DNA of 41,969 bases from the NCBI GenBank assembly GCA_023419095.1, contig JAEZYN010000031.1:1-41969 (forward strand). The letters run 5' to 3'. Every line of letters starts with the position of its first letter. The stretch's first letter is position 1. This stretch comes from Bacteroidota bacterium (lineage in GTDB: Bacteria > Bacteroidota > Bacteroidia > Flavobacteriales > Weeksellaceae). The notes under the pieces were generated by a model. That model saw only the letters and a program-made list of their open reading frames with translations, made no database searches and had not been told where the DNA came from. The position numbers and the translations under genes were made by a program. Below are positions 14,758 to 23,685 of the stretch, one piece after another.

Positions 14758-15084
14758 TTATTTACCGAGCAGTACAAGTTCTTCTACACGGATTTCCGTC
14801 ATGTAATGTTTTGCACCTGACTTATCGTCCCAACTTTTGTATTGTACCTTGCCTTCTACGGCTATTTCCTTTCCTTTTTCAACATACTTTTCCATGATGT
14901 CGGCCAATTTTCCGGGCACAACCAAATTGTGCCATTGGGTTTCTTCTACTTTTTCGCCCAGGCTGTTCGTGTAATGATCAGACGTTGCGAGACTTACTTT
15001 TGCAATTTTTCCGTTTTCGAATTTCACGATTTCGACATCTTTTCCTGTTCTACCGATTAGGGTAACCTTGTTTCTGAGTGACAT
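14758..15084 (-). CDS. ssb: Single-stranded DNA-binding protein, short form
   Basis: A 108-residue SSB made of the OB-fold only. The N-terminus MSLRNKVTLIGRTGKDVEIV, the central TQWHNLVVPGKLADIMEKYVEKGKEIAVEG and the YMTEIRVEELVLLGK end are characteristic of bacterial SSBs. The usual Gly/Pro/Gln-rich linker and acidic C-terminal tip that bind partner proteins are absent, because the stop falls right after the OB-fold. It is therefore either a paralogue dedicated to another task (repair or natural transformation) or an SSB with a different partner mode. It lies 83 bases upstream of the HRDC gene on the same strand. Confidence 0.9.
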   Translation of the reverse strand: MSLRNKVTLIGRTGKDVEIVKFENGKIAKVSLATSDHYTNSLGEKVEETQWHNLVVPGKLADIMEKYVEKGKEIAVEGKVQYKSWDDKSGAKHYMTEIRVEELVLLGK

Positions 15085-15108
15085 AGCTTTAAAATTTATA
15101 ATTAAACA

Positions 15109-15342
15109 TTAGTCCCGGATCTCACTGTTTATGTCCGAAACTCTGTCGCAAAGGTTGCTCAGTTCTGAAAATTTAATCGGTATTGAAATAATTAATGTCG
15201 TTTGTAGTCGTTTGTATCGAATATGTGGCTGATATTCAGTTCTAAAACTATCGAAAAAAAGGTCCAGCACCGAAAGTTGAACCTTATAATTAACTTTATT
15301 CGAAATATCGATGAAAACTTTTGAATGAATCTTCGAGTTCAT
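15109..15342 (-). CDS. Hypothetical protein (77 aa), doubtful
   Basis: An open frame encodes a mixed-charge soluble-looking peptide containing KVQLSVLDLFFDSFRTEYQ and TTLIISIPIKFSELSNLCDRV. It overlaps the 3' end of the upstream lipoprotein gene by 47 bases in another frame and otherwise fills a 211-base spacer before ssb. Composition of the non-overlapping part is protein-like, but no family is recognised. The overlapping N-terminus may not be translated. It could be a small gene with a later non-ATG start, a remnant, or chance. Confidence 0.3.
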   Translation of the reverse strand: MNSKIHSKVFIDISNKVNYKVQLSVLDLFFDSFRTEYQPHIRYKRLQTTLIISIPIKFSELSNLCDRVSDINSEIRD

Positions 15343-15787
15343 CTGCTATTTTTTCAGTTTCTTCCGCCTTAGTTGATTTGCCTAAACGGCTGACTAGAGT
15401 GACGTGATCTGTAAGCCAGACGTGCAGCACATCGTGAGATTTGCCCTTCATGGTGCAACTTTTAATCAGTTTGTCATTCGCGGCTTGAAGATCTGCGGCC
15501 AACTTTTTAGCATCGCCCGTGTCAGAATTAAACTCGTCAAGTAAACGTTTTTGTTCATTAATGAAAGGGGTCATTTCCGCGTTGATTCGCCATTTTTTAC
15601 CGTTGTCAAGATCCAGTGGAACTGAACTGTTCGCATGATTATCAGATTTTACAGTAGCGCGACTGCCGGACGAATCGTGCTCTGTCTGCGTAGCGGCATG
15701 ATCGTGTGTTTCCAACTTATCATGTTGTTTTTCGCAGGAGATTACAAACGCTATTGCAAGCGCAGTAGAAAGTATCGCTTTTTTCAT
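15296..15787 (-). CDS. Small His-rich lipoprotein, possibly metal-related
   Basis: A 163-residue protein with a lipoprotein signal, MKKAILSTALAIAFVISC, giving Cys at residue 18. A histidine- and acid-rich linker follows (HDKLETHDHAATQTEHDSS, about 22-40). The folded part starts at WRINAEMTPFINEQKRLLDEF, runs through a helix with KSCTMKGKSHDVLHVWL near 110-126, and ends in charged helices. The WRINAEMTPFI...HVWL pattern is, from memory, that of small hypothetical proteins in Bacteroidetes metal-resistance loci; I cannot name a Pfam family. Its ATG overlaps the stop of the upstream membrane-protein gene in ATGA, so the two are translationally coupled. Confidence 0.75.
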   Translation of the reverse strand: MKKAILSTALAIAFVISCEKQHDKLETHDHAATQTEHDSSGSRATVKSDNHANSSVPLDLDNGKKWRINAEMTPFINEQKRLLDEFNSDTGDAKKLAADLQAANDKLIKSCTMKGKSHDVLHVWLTDHVTLVSRLGKSTKAEETEKIADELEDSFKSFHRYFE

Positions 15788-16155
15788 TTTGTTAAAATTT
15801 TTATGGTGGTTAAAAGGAAAATTCCTGTTAATATTAATCTGAAGGCGAGTGCCATGAAGGTTTTGATCTCGTACAGACCTCCGGATTTTATGTGGATGAA
15901 CAGATAAACATAGCCAAGCAGAATGAAGCCCAATGCGACTGAAAGTGTTTTTTTTGCGGCCAAATTATCTTTAAATATATAGTAAGCCGACATTAAATAC
16001 AAAAGGCCGCACAGCCAGTTTGCCCAAACCACCGCAGGTACGAAATTGCCTTCTTTCTGCCGTATCCCAAACCAGTCGAACACAACGGAACTGCTTACAA
16101 ATAAAGTGATAAGTCCAAATAATGTCAGGGCAACCGTAAGAATTGTTTTTTTCAT
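15784..16155 (-). CDS. Small four-helix membrane protein
   Basis: A 123-residue protein with four hydrophobic segments: about residues 5-27, 42-62 (PAVVWANWLCGLLYLMSAYYIF), 69-91 and 98-118. Short charged turns separate them. No enzyme motif is visible and I do not recognise a family. It is first in a two-gene unit with the His-rich lipoprotein; the stop and next start overlap by four bases. A plausible promoter lies upstream: minus-strand TACTTTCG (one mismatch to TAnnTTTG) with a TTG 21 bases before it. Joint work of the pair at the membrane, perhaps with metal, is an inference. Confidence 0.75.
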   Translation of the reverse strand: MKKTILTVALTLFGLITLFVSSSVVFDWFGIRQKEGNFVPAVVWANWLCGLLYLMSAYYIFKDNLAAKKTLSVALGFILLGYVYLFIHIKSGGLYEIKTFMALAFRLILTGIFLLTTIKILTK

Positions 16156-16249
16156 GAAGAGTGATCACGCACAGGAGCATCAAAGTTCTAAGTTACGAAA
16201 GTACGCACGCGCAGAAAATTTTTGCAATATGATATTCTACCCAGCGGGT

Positions 16250-16279
16250 AAAAAAAAATGCGCAACTAACGGCTGCGCA
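16250..16279 (-). terminator. Terminator of the nuo operon
   Basis: On the minus strand two TGCGCA arms (16274-16279 and 16259-16264) close a nine-base loop and run into nine T residues. It begins 23 bases after the nuoN stop. Confidence 0.85.
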
Positions 16280-16301
16280 ATATATTAAGATCTGTATTTA
16301 A

Positions 16302-17681
16302 TTATAAACCGAACTGACGGGCAAAAAGGTCCGGGAAAATTCCGAATGCGATCATCGCCACAATAACGAAAACGGCGACAATATTGTACGTAAGCGGAAC
16401 CCGTTCCGAAGTTTTAAATGTACTTTCTTTTGGGAAAAACATCACCATGATGAGCCTTAAATAGTACGCAATTGAAATCGCAGAACCTAAAATCGCCACA
16501 AGAACGAGGAATGGAGTAGAGTTAATGGCCTGCGCGAAGATCGCGAATTTACCCATGAATCCTGCCGTTAATGGTATCCCCGCCATAGACAGCATTCCGA
16601 TGGCTGCTGCAACAGCCAGAATGGGTTCAGACTGTGCCAGACCTTTAAACGCTTCATAGGAAGTTTCGCGCTTCAGTTTTTCAACCCAAATCAGACACAT
16701 CATCACACCTACAGTTGCCAATGAATAAGCAAATAGATAAAAGGCCAGATTATACGCCGAAAGGTTGTTGAGGCCGAAGAAAATCAATGCCAAATATCCA
16801 ACGTGGGAAACAGAAGAATAGGCCAGCATGCGTTTCGCATTGCTTTGCGCCAGTCCCATCACGTTCGCGAGGAAAAGTGTAATGATGATCAGCGTGCCCA
16901 ATATGTTGATCCAGCTGGCGGTGATACCGCTGAAACCTATTGACATCATTTTGAATAGTGCGAAAAATGCTGAAATCTTTACCACAGACATCATGAATGC
17001 CGTAATCAAAGATGGCGATCCCTGATACACGTCCGGGCTCCACATATGGAAAGGTGCTAATGAAACTTTAAATGCGAGGGCACAAAGCATCAGTACCGCT
17101 CCGGCCGCGAACATAAAGTCTTTCGGGTTTTTGGTTGAAAATTCGTGAATTTGGTAAAGATCAAAACTCCCCGTACTTCCGTACACCAAGGCAATTCCGA
17201 AAAGTAAAAAGCCCGTGGCGAAGGCACCCATTAAGAAATATTTTACCGAAGCCTCGTTCGAGCGCAAATTGGTTTTGCTGCTGCCCGCGAGTACATAAAG
17301 AGGGATCGAGAGAATTTCAATACCTAAAAACAGCGTTATCAGATTCTGGAAACCAAACAGTACAATGCCGCCTGTAAGTGAGAAAAGCATCAGCGCATAT
17401 AACTCAGACTGGTGACTGCGGTGGTTGCTGAATGCAAATCCTGCGATAAAAAACAGCAACAGTGTCACCACAATGGAAATCCGTGTGAAAAGTGCCGCAT
17501 TAGCGCCAAATTCGTACATCGCGCTGTATTTGCTGAAAAATTCAGGCTCGGGCAAAAAGCTTACATAAAGGGCGATCAGAAGCCCGAAAATACTGATGTA
17601 CCGCGAAAATTTGCCATAATCGAACACACCCGAAAATAAGGCTGCGATTGCGGTAATAAATATGATAATTAAAACGCTCAT
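16302..17681 (-). CDS. nuoN: NADH-quinone oxidoreductase subunit N
   Basis: Membrane-arm antiporter-like subunit of complex I, taking part in proton translocation. The 459-residue protein has about 13-14 helices. Family features are LFLGIEILSIPLYVLAGSS near 117-135 (the conserved Glu of TM5), ASVKYFLMGAFATGFLLFGIALVYGSTG near 145-172, and the helix-7 stretch KVSLAPFHMWSPDVYQGSP with its key Lys and broken helix. AQSNAKRMLAYSSVSHVGY and the C-terminal GIPLTAGFMGKF also fit. It is the last gene of the operon, 47 bases after nuoM, and is followed by a terminator. Confidence 0.96.
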   Translation of the reverse strand: MSVLIIIFITAIAALFSGVFDYGKFSRYISIFGLLIALYVSFLPEPEFFSKYSAMYEFGANAALFTRISIVVTLLLFFIAGFAFSNHRSHQSELYALMLFSLTGGIVLFGFQNLITLFLGIEILSIPLYVLAGSSKTNLRSNEASVKYFLMGAFATGFLLFGIALVYGSTGSFDLYQIHEFSTKNPKDFMFAAGAVLMLCALAFKVSLAPFHMWSPDVYQGSPSLITAFMMSVVKISAFFALFKMMSIGFSGITASWINILGTLIIITLFLANVMGLAQSNAKRMLAYSSVSHVGYLALIFFGLNNLSAYNLAFYLFAYSLATVGVMMCLIWVEKLKRETSYEAFKGLAQSEPILAVAAAIGMLSMAGIPLTAGFMGKFAIFAQAINSTPFLVLVAILGSAISIAYYLRLIMVMFFPKESTFKTSERVPLTYNIVAVFVIVAMIAFGIFPDLFARQFGL

Positions 17682-17728
17682 TTAGTTGTATTTGAGATTT
17701 TAAACTCGTTTTTTTTAGTCTTAAATAA

Positions 17729-19222
17729 TTAGTTCAGCATTGCGGCATAGATGAATCTCACCGAGCTGCTTACCATTTCGATTATCGGCTGCGGAAAAAC
17801 TCCGAACAGGATCACGAAGCCCGCCAAGGTTGCAAGCACCGAAAATTCTACACCCGACAGATCTTCTGCAGAGGCTAAAACCCGCTCGTCGCCTTCGCCA
17901 AACATTGCTTTGCCATAAAATCTGAACATATAAACGGCGGAGAATATAAGGGTAAGTCCGGCAACTACAGCGGCTAAAATATTATAATCAAAAACAGATT
18001 TGATCAGGATAAATTCGCCAACGAAACCATTGGTTAAAGGAAGTCCGACAGATCCGAGAACCAGGATCATGAACACGATGGCAAACTTGGGAGCCACTTT
18101 CGCTAAACCGCCCATTTGACGGATGTCACGCGTTTTGAACCTTTTATAAAGAATATCAGCGCAGTAGAACAACCCGACAATATTGATACCGTGTGCAAGA
18201 GACTGAATTAATGCACCTTCGCCACCTTGCGTTGAAACTACACCTTTCATAGTTAGGATTGCGGAAGCCATGATACCGGCCACCATTAAACCAACGTGAG
18301 AAAGTGAGGAATACGCCAAAATGCGTTTCGAATCATTCTGTACGATAGCGATCAGTGCACCGTGAACGATACCTACGATTGCGAGAACCAGTACTATTTG
18401 TCCTGATATACCGAGAATAGGATCCGGCGTGATCGGTAAGAGATATCGTAAAAGTCCGTAAACTGCCATTTTCAGCATAATACCGGAAAGCAGCATTGTT
18501 CCTTGTGTTGGCGAATAGGTATAGGTATCTGCCTGCCAGGAATGGAACGGAAATATCGGAAACTTTACCGCAAATGCAAAGAAGATAAACCAAAAGACTA
18601 CGGTCTGTTCAGAAGCGTTAAGCTGTGCATTGTACAGATCTGTAAGTGCGAATGACGCTGAATTTGAGTAAACGTAAATCAGACCGATCAGCATGAAAAG
18701 GGAACCAACGAATGTATAAACAAAAAATCTTGTGGTGAACTGGATCTTTTTGTTTTCCTGGCCCCAGATTCCTGCAATAAGCCAGATAGGAATTAGTGTA
18801 ATTTCCCAGAAAATATAGAACAATAGCCCATCCAGTGCAGTGAAAATTCCTATAAGTCCGAACTGCATCAATAATATTAAGCCGTAGAACGTATTTCTGT
18901 AACCCGGCTTTTCGTTGAATGAGGAAAGGATGATAAGCGGCGAGAGCACATTGGTAAGCAAAAGCATCAGCATGCTCATGCCATCAATTCCGAAATGTAA
19001 GTTGCTGCGGAGGAACTGTGACCACGGATAATTGATTTCATACTGCAATACGCCATCAACGGTTGGTTTAAAATCAAGCTCCGAAAGCATAAACAGGGTA
19101 AGAAACATTTGTGCAAATGCAAATCCCAGCGCCAAAAATTTACTTGCGGGGTTCTTCCACGCGAACACTACTGCTGAGCCTACCAAAGGCAATAGAAGGA
19201 ATGCTAATAAGAGATACGACAT
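17729..19222 (-). CDS. nuoM: NADH-quinone oxidoreductase subunit M
   Basis: Second antiporter-like membrane subunit of complex I, 497 residues with about 14 helices. HFGIDGMSMLMLLLTNVLSPLIILSS is the conserved early segment. LLFYIFWEITLIPIWLIAGIWG near 131-152 carries the conserved Glu. AVKFPIFPFHSWQADTYTYSPTQG is the broken helix 7 with its essential Lys, and NDSKRILAYSSLSHVGLMVAGI follows. GSVGLPLTNGFVGEFILI is near 390. It sits three bases downstream of nuoL, so the two are probably co-translated. Confidence 0.97.
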   Translation of the reverse strand: MSYLLLAFLLLPLVGSAVVFAWKNPASKFLALGFAFAQMFLTLFMLSELDFKPTVDGVLQYEINYPWSQFLRSNLHFGIDGMSMLMLLLTNVLSPLIILSSFNEKPGYRNTFYGLILLMQFGLIGIFTALDGLLFYIFWEITLIPIWLIAGIWGQENKKIQFTTRFFVYTFVGSLFMLIGLIYVYSNSASFALTDLYNAQLNASEQTVVFWFIFFAFAVKFPIFPFHSWQADTYTYSPTQGTMLLSGIMLKMAVYGLLRYLLPITPDPILGISGQIVLVLAIVGIVHGALIAIVQNDSKRILAYSSLSHVGLMVAGIMASAILTMKGVVSTQGGEGALIQSLAHGINIVGLFYCADILYKRFKTRDIRQMGGLAKVAPKFAIVFMILVLGSVGLPLTNGFVGEFILIKSVFDYNILAAVVAGLTLIFSAVYMFRFYGKAMFGEGDERVLASAEDLSGVEFSVLATLAGFVILFGVFPQPIIEMVSSSVRFIYAAMLN

Positions 19223-19225
19223 TTA

Positions 19226-21121
19226 CTACTGTAATATAAAGTTAACAATTAAGATAATCCCGATGGCGAGCGACATGATGAGTACATAGTTCTCGACATT
19301 TCCGTTCTGAAGTTTTTTGGCTGCACGACCCGAATCTTCCGCGCCTGTCCCGATAAAATCTACGAAACGCTTCAATACACCTTTATCAAACATATTCCCG
19401 CCAACGCCTAAACCTTCAATAAATCGAACCACGATCGCATTGTTCAGTTCGTCAAGGAAAAGTTTTCTGTTCGAAAGTCTTTCCCAACCGGTATATTTTT
19501 CTTCCGGCAAAGCCATCTTTTTCTTGTCCACGTAGATTCGTTTAGTCATAAACCAAACGGTGAAAAACATCAGTACTGTAAGACTTAATAAAATCATCTC
19601 AGTCCCGAATGCAACTTCAGGCAGTTCAATATCATACACATAAATTGATTTTAGCCAGTCAGCCAGTTTTGCATAATTTCCGTGACCAATAAAGTGTGGT
19701 AAGTTGATAAAACCTCCAATTACAGAAAGTACAGCGAGAATGATAAGCGGAACCGTCATGGTTTTCGGGCTTTCATGCACATGGCTTCTTTGCTCCTCCG
19801 TTCCGCGGAATTCTCCGTGGAAAGTTAGATAATACGCTCTGAACATATAAATAGCCGTAAGTGTAGCCACGATGAAAAGCACTACCCATAAAACAGGACT
19901 TTTACCGTAAACGTTGGTTAAAATCTCATCTTTTGAAATCATCCCCGATAAGAATGGGAAACCTGAAATGGCCAGCGTACCAATCAGGAATGTAAAGTGT
20001 GTTGTTGGAATGAACTTTTTCAAGCCGCCCATCTTTCTCATGTCCTGCTCGCCGCTCATCGCGTGGATCACTGAACCTGAACCCAGGAACAGCAAAGCTT
20101 TGAAAAATGCATGCGTCATCAGGTGGAACATCGCCGTGTTGTAAGCGCCAACACCAAGGGCAACGAACATGAAACCAAGTTGTGAAACGGTAGAGTAGGC
20201 CAAAACTTTTTTAATATCATTCTGTCTCAGACCAATAAAGGCTGCTACCAGTGCTGTAAGAAGTCCGACAAACAGTATTCCGTCCATCGTGCTTGGCGCC
20301 AGGGAGAACAGGAAGTTGGAACGTACCACCAAATAAATACCTGCGGTAACCATCGTAGCCGCATGGATCAGTGCAGAAACCGGTGTCGGTCCTGCCATAG
20401 CATCCGGCAGCCAGGTGAAAAGCGGTACTTGGGCAGATTTACCAACAGCTCCGATGAACAGACTTATCGTAATGAATATAATGATAGGTGAATCAAGTTC
20501 AAATTTTGAAGAATTCTGAGCTACAGAAAGGAAATCCACCGCGTTGGTTTGGTACGCGATCATCAGGATTCCGATAATCATCCCAAGGTCTCCAATTCTG
20601 TTCATGATGAAAGCTTTTCTTGCAGCCGCGCCATATTCCTGATTTTTATACCAGAAACCAATCAGCAGATAAGAACATAGCCCAACACCTTCCCAACCGA
20701 TGAAAAGAATCAAATAGTTGCTTCCCATCACCAGCAGCAACATGGAGAATATAAACAGGTTCAAATAAGCAAAAAAGCGGTGAAAGCCTTTGTCGTGGCT
20801 CATGTAACCGATTGAATACAAATGAATCAGTGAGCCAATCCCAGTAATGATCATCACCATCATCAGTGAAAGCTGATCGATCTGGAAACTGAAATTGACC
20901 TGAATTCCGTTCACCCTAAACCACTCGAAAGCACGAACGATCACAGGCTGTGATTCAGCATCAAAATTTAAGAATATACTTACCGCGATGCAGAACGAAA
21001 CGAAAACGACCAGTGTCGCCACGCCTCCTACAACCGCCTTCGGCAAATTTTTACCGAAAAGTCCGTTAATAAGAAATCCCAATAAAGGTAAAAGTACAAT
21101 AGCGTAGATTAAATTTTCCAT
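19226..21121 (-). CDS. nuoL: NADH-quinone oxidoreductase subunit L
   Basis: The distal antiporter-like membrane subunit of complex I. At 631 residues it has the usual extra C-terminus, including the long lateral amphipathic helix and the final anchor helix (YVLIMSLAIGIILIVNFIL). Core features are LFIGWEGVGLCSYLLIGFWY near 134-153, KAFIMNRIGDLGMIIG, SAQVPLFTWLPDAMAGPTPVSALIHAATMVTAG, and NDIKKVLAYSTVSQLGFMF. The region around 425-560 (FRGTEEQRSHVHESP and beyond) is the variable linker. It starts seven bases after the nuoK stop. Confidence 0.97.
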   Translation of the reverse strand: MENLIYAIVLLPLLGFLINGLFGKNLPKAVVGGVATLVVFVSFCIAVSIFLNFDAESQPVIVRAFEWFRVNGIQVNFSFQIDQLSLMMVMIITGIGSLIHLYSIGYMSHDKGFHRFFAYLNLFIFSMLLLVMGSNYLILFIGWEGVGLCSYLLIGFWYKNQEYGAAARKAFIMNRIGDLGMIIGILMIAYQTNAVDFLSVAQNSSKFELDSPIIIFITISLFIGAVGKSAQVPLFTWLPDAMAGPTPVSALIHAATMVTAGIYLVVRSNFLFSLAPSTMDGILFVGLLTALVAAFIGLRQNDIKKVLAYSTVSQLGFMFVALGVGAYNTAMFHLMTHAFFKALLFLGSGSVIHAMSGEQDMRKMGGLKKFIPTTHFTFLIGTLAISGFPFLSGMISKDEILTNVYGKSPVLWVVLFIVATLTAIYMFRAYYLTFHGEFRGTEEQRSHVHESPKTMTVPLIILAVLSVIGGFINLPHFIGHGNYAKLADWLKSIYVYDIELPEVAFGTEMILLSLTVLMFFTVWFMTKRIYVDKKKMALPEEKYTGWERLSNRKLFLDELNNAIVVRFIEGLGVGGNMFDKGVLKRFVDFIGTGAEDSGRAAKKLQNGNVENYVLIMSLAIGIILIVNFILQ

Positions 21122-21128
21122 CCTTTAT

Positions 21129-21458
21129 TTATCCTCTTAGTTTATTAAAAATACTGATGTCTACCGATTTTGTATTTCGGTACATCATCGCAATGATGGC
21201 GAGACCTACAGCCACTTCCGCTGCCGCAACTACCATAATGAAAAACACAAGAATCTGTCCGTTGCCGTCGCCTTTGTAGCTTGAGAATGCTGCCAAAAGT
21301 AGGTTTACCGAATTCAGCATTAGTTCCACACAACCCAAAATAATGATTGCATTTTTTCGTATCAACACGCCCAGCACACCAAGACAGAACAGCACGGAAC
21401 TCAGAATAATGAAATATTCGAGCGGTACGGCCTGTATAAATGAATTTACTTCTCCCAT
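21129..21458 (-). CDS. nuoK: NADH-quinone oxidoreductase subunit K
   Basis: A 109-residue, three-helix membrane subunit of complex I. The family pattern is clear: LEYFIILSSVLFCLGVLGVLIRKNAIIILGCVELMLNSVNLLL, containing the conserved Glu of helix 2 (ELMLN). GQILVFFIMVVAAAEVAVGLAIIAMMYRN follows, with the second conserved Glu in AAEVAVGLA. These glutamates are part of the proton path next to the quinone site. Length is near the usual 100 residues. It follows nuoJ after four bases. Confidence 0.96.
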   Translation of the reverse strand: MGEVNSFIQAVPLEYFIILSSVLFCLGVLGVLIRKNAIIILGCVELMLNSVNLLLAAFSSYKGDGNGQILVFFIMVVAAAEVAVGLAIIAMMYRNTKSVDISIFNKLRG

Positions 21459-21462
21459 AATT

Positions 21463-21957
21463 CTATAAGTCTTTTTTACCGATCAATACTGCACCTACGA
21501 TTCCCGCAAGAATCAGGATAGAGGCAAGCTCGAATGGCAATACATATTCGTTGAACAATAATCTGCCGAGATTTTTAGTGAGGCCGATAGATGAATCTGC
21601 ACCAGTGCCGTATGTTGCCGTACTTAAACCTTTGTACGCGCCAAGGAGACCGGTGAGTAATATTCCGGCTGCGAAAACGCCGATGAATTTGCTTAAATTC
21701 TGCTTTTTGCTCTCATCAGATTTATTCAGGTTCAGCATCATCAGGATGTAAAGGAATAGAACCATGATCGCTCCGGCATATACGATGATCTGTACAATCC
21801 CCAAAAACTGCGCATTCAGCAAAATATACATCGCGGCGATAGAAAAGAAAGTCACGATCAGCGACAAAATAGAGTAGAGCGGGTTACGCGCGAATACAAA
21901 ATAGAAAGCACTGGCAAGTGCGATAGCTGATACCGCGAAAAAAATAATCTGTTCCAT
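21463..21957 (-). CDS. nuoJ: NADH-quinone oxidoreductase subunit J
   Basis: A 164-residue, five-helix membrane subunit of complex I. FFAVSAIALASAFYFVFARNPLYSILSLIVTFFSIAAMYILLNAQFLGIVQIIVYAGAIMVLFLYILMMLNL contains the conserved VQIIVYAGAIMVLFLFVIM signature; its third helix has the pi-bulge linked to coupling. A glycine-rich helix, a loop (residues ~117-130) and the terminal helix ELASILILAGIVGAVLIGKKDL end the protein. The start codon follows the nuoI stop with no spacer (stop at 21958, start at 21957). Confidence 0.96.
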   Translation of the reverse strand: MEQIIFFAVSAIALASAFYFVFARNPLYSILSLIVTFFSIAAMYILLNAQFLGIVQIIVYAGAIMVLFLYILMMLNLNKSDESKKQNLSKFIGVFAAGILLTGLLGAYKGLSTATYGTGADSSIGLTKNLGRLLFNEYVLPFELASILILAGIVGAVLIGKKDL

Positions 21958-22506
21958 CTATTTTACTGCTTTTTTTTGTCTTTCACTCTGGCGGTCGGTA
22001 ATATCAATTCTTTCATTGATCTTTTCGACCAATTTGTCTTTACCGTAAATAAAGCTGCCGCGGTTCATTTCTACATCCACCAGTCTGTCTGTAAGATAAA
22101 TTGCCGATTTTGGACAGGCTTCTTCACACAAACCACAGAAGATGCATCTCAGCATGTTGATTTCATAGACTGACGCATATTTTTCTTCACGGTATAGATC
22201 TTTTTCTTCACGCGTACGTTCTGCCGCAGTCATGGTGATGGCTTCTGCGGGACAAACTACCGCACAAAGTCCGCACGCGGTACAGCGTTCGCGTCCCTCC
22301 TCGTCACGTTTCAGCACGTGAAGACCACGCCAGACTTTTGCACGGGGTTTTTCAACTTCAGGATAAGCGTACACTTTTCCTTTAGCGCCCTGAAACGCAT
22401 GTTTCATGGTGATTGCCATTCCCTTCAGGATTTCCGGGAGGTATATTTTTTCCATAAAAGTCATCTCTTTGTTCGAGACTACTTTTGATCGGTTTGTTAA
22501 CTTCAT
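21958..22506 (-). CDS. nuoI: NADH-quinone oxidoreductase subunit I
   Basis: The ferredoxin-like subunit that carries clusters N6a and N6b at the base of the peripheral arm. Two classic 4Fe-4S motifs are complete: C75, C78, C81, C85 in CTACGLCAVVCP and C121, C124, C127, C131 in CIFCGLCEEACP. The amphipathic N-terminal segment (MEKIYLPEILKGMAITMKHAF) packs against the membrane in known complexes. The 182-residue product includes about 14 extra residues before MTFMEK, so a start at codon 15 or 18 is possible. Confidence 0.96.
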   Translation of the reverse strand: MKLTNRSKVVSNKEMTFMEKIYLPEILKGMAITMKHAFQGAKGKVYAYPEVEKPRAKVWRGLHVLKRDEEGRERCTACGLCAVVCPAEAITMTAAERTREEKDLYREEKYASVYEINMLRCIFCGLCEEACPKSAIYLTDRLVDVEMNRGSFIYGKDKLVEKINERIDITDRQSERQKKAVK

Positions 22507-22560
22507 ATTTAATGGTTTTAGCGCTCGGCATTGGCCTACGCATTAAAACTTATTTTTATT

Positions 22561-23619
22561 TTAAGTGAAGAAAATAATTACAGCAGCCGTGATAATCAGG
22601 TTAGCCAGTGCAAGCGGAATCAGTGCTTTCCAACCCAAATGCATCAGCTGATCATAACGGAATCTCGGAATCGTCCAGCGAATCCACATAAAAATAAGGA
22701 TTCCGAGGATCACTTTTGACAGCATCGCTACGATACTCAGGATTCCGGCCATATTTTCGCCCCAGTTTTCAGTAACCCAATTAATGCCCGGATAGTTAAA
22801 TCCACCGAAGAAAAGAGTGGCAATCAGCGCGTTGGATATGAACATGTTCACATACTCACCGAACATATACTGACCGAAGTTCATCGACGAATATTCAGTC
22901 ATATAACCGTTCACAAGCTCAGATTCACACTCCGGCAAATCAAACGGGTGACGGTTGGTTTCAGCCAGTGCTGCTACAAAAAAGATAATGAATGCTAAAG
23001 GCTGATAGAAAATATTCCAGTTCATGCCGTCCAGCGGAATAAAACCCCAGATATTTCCCTCGCCCTGGGATGAAGTGATGGCATAAAGATCAAGACTTCC
23101 GGCCATTAAAATAATTGAAAGTAATGAAAGACCCATCGCGAGTTCATAAGAAATCATCTGGGAAGATGCACGGATGGCACCGATGAGTGAATACTTGTTG
23201 TTGGAAGCCCAACCCCCGATCATCATTCCGTAAACACCAATGGAAACCATGCCGATCAGGTAAAGCACGCCCACATCGATGTTCGCAACCTGCACTGCAA
23301 ATGAGGTTCCGCCAATGTTCAGACTTTTACCCCACGGAATCACCGCACCCGTAATGAGCGACACAAACATCGTGATTGCAGGTCCTAAATAAAACAGAAA
23401 TCTGTCCGCGTTCTGCGGCACGAAACCTTCTTTGAAAAAAAGCTTACCGCCGTCCGCGAGTGGTTGCAGTATTCCGAAAGGACCCGCACGGTTCGGCCCG
23501 ATTCTGTCCTGAAGTGCTGCCGCCACTTTTCGCTCGCCCCACGTGGAGTAGGCGGCGATGCCCATCGACAGGGCAAACAGCGATACAACTAAGATGATTT
23601 TAAATGTAATTAAATCCAT
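22561..23619 (-). CDS. nuoH: NADH-quinone oxidoreductase subunit H
   Basis: The membrane subunit that joins the peripheral arm and shapes the quinone chamber. The 352-residue protein has about eight to nine helices and the hallmark sequences TWGERKVAAALQDRIGPNRAGPFGILQPLADGGKLFFKE (residues 27-65). Later come WASNNKYSLIGAIRASSQMISYELAMG, ALAETNRHPFDLPECESELV with the conserved acidic loop, NGYMTEYSSMNF, and the C-terminal RWTIPRFRYDQLMHLGWK. It is 66 bases downstream of nuoG. Confidence 0.97.
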   Translation of the reverse strand: MDLITFKIILVVSLFALSMGIAAYSTWGERKVAAALQDRIGPNRAGPFGILQPLADGGKLFFKEGFVPQNADRFLFYLGPAITMFVSLITGAVIPWGKSLNIGGTSFAVQVANIDVGVLYLIGMVSIGVYGMMIGGWASNNKYSLIGAIRASSQMISYELAMGLSLLSIILMAGSLDLYAITSSQGEGNIWGFIPLDGMNWNIFYQPLAFIIFFVAALAETNRHPFDLPECESELVNGYMTEYSSMNFGQYMFGEYVNMFISNALIATLFFGGFNYPGINWVTENWGENMAGILSIVAMLSKVILGILIFMWIRWTIPRFRYDQLMHLGWKALIPLALANLIITAAVIIFFT

Positions 23620-23685
23620 AAATTTATTTAATGCGGTGTTTAAATTTTAAAAATTTATTGAGAAAAAACACCTTTTAACTTTTAA

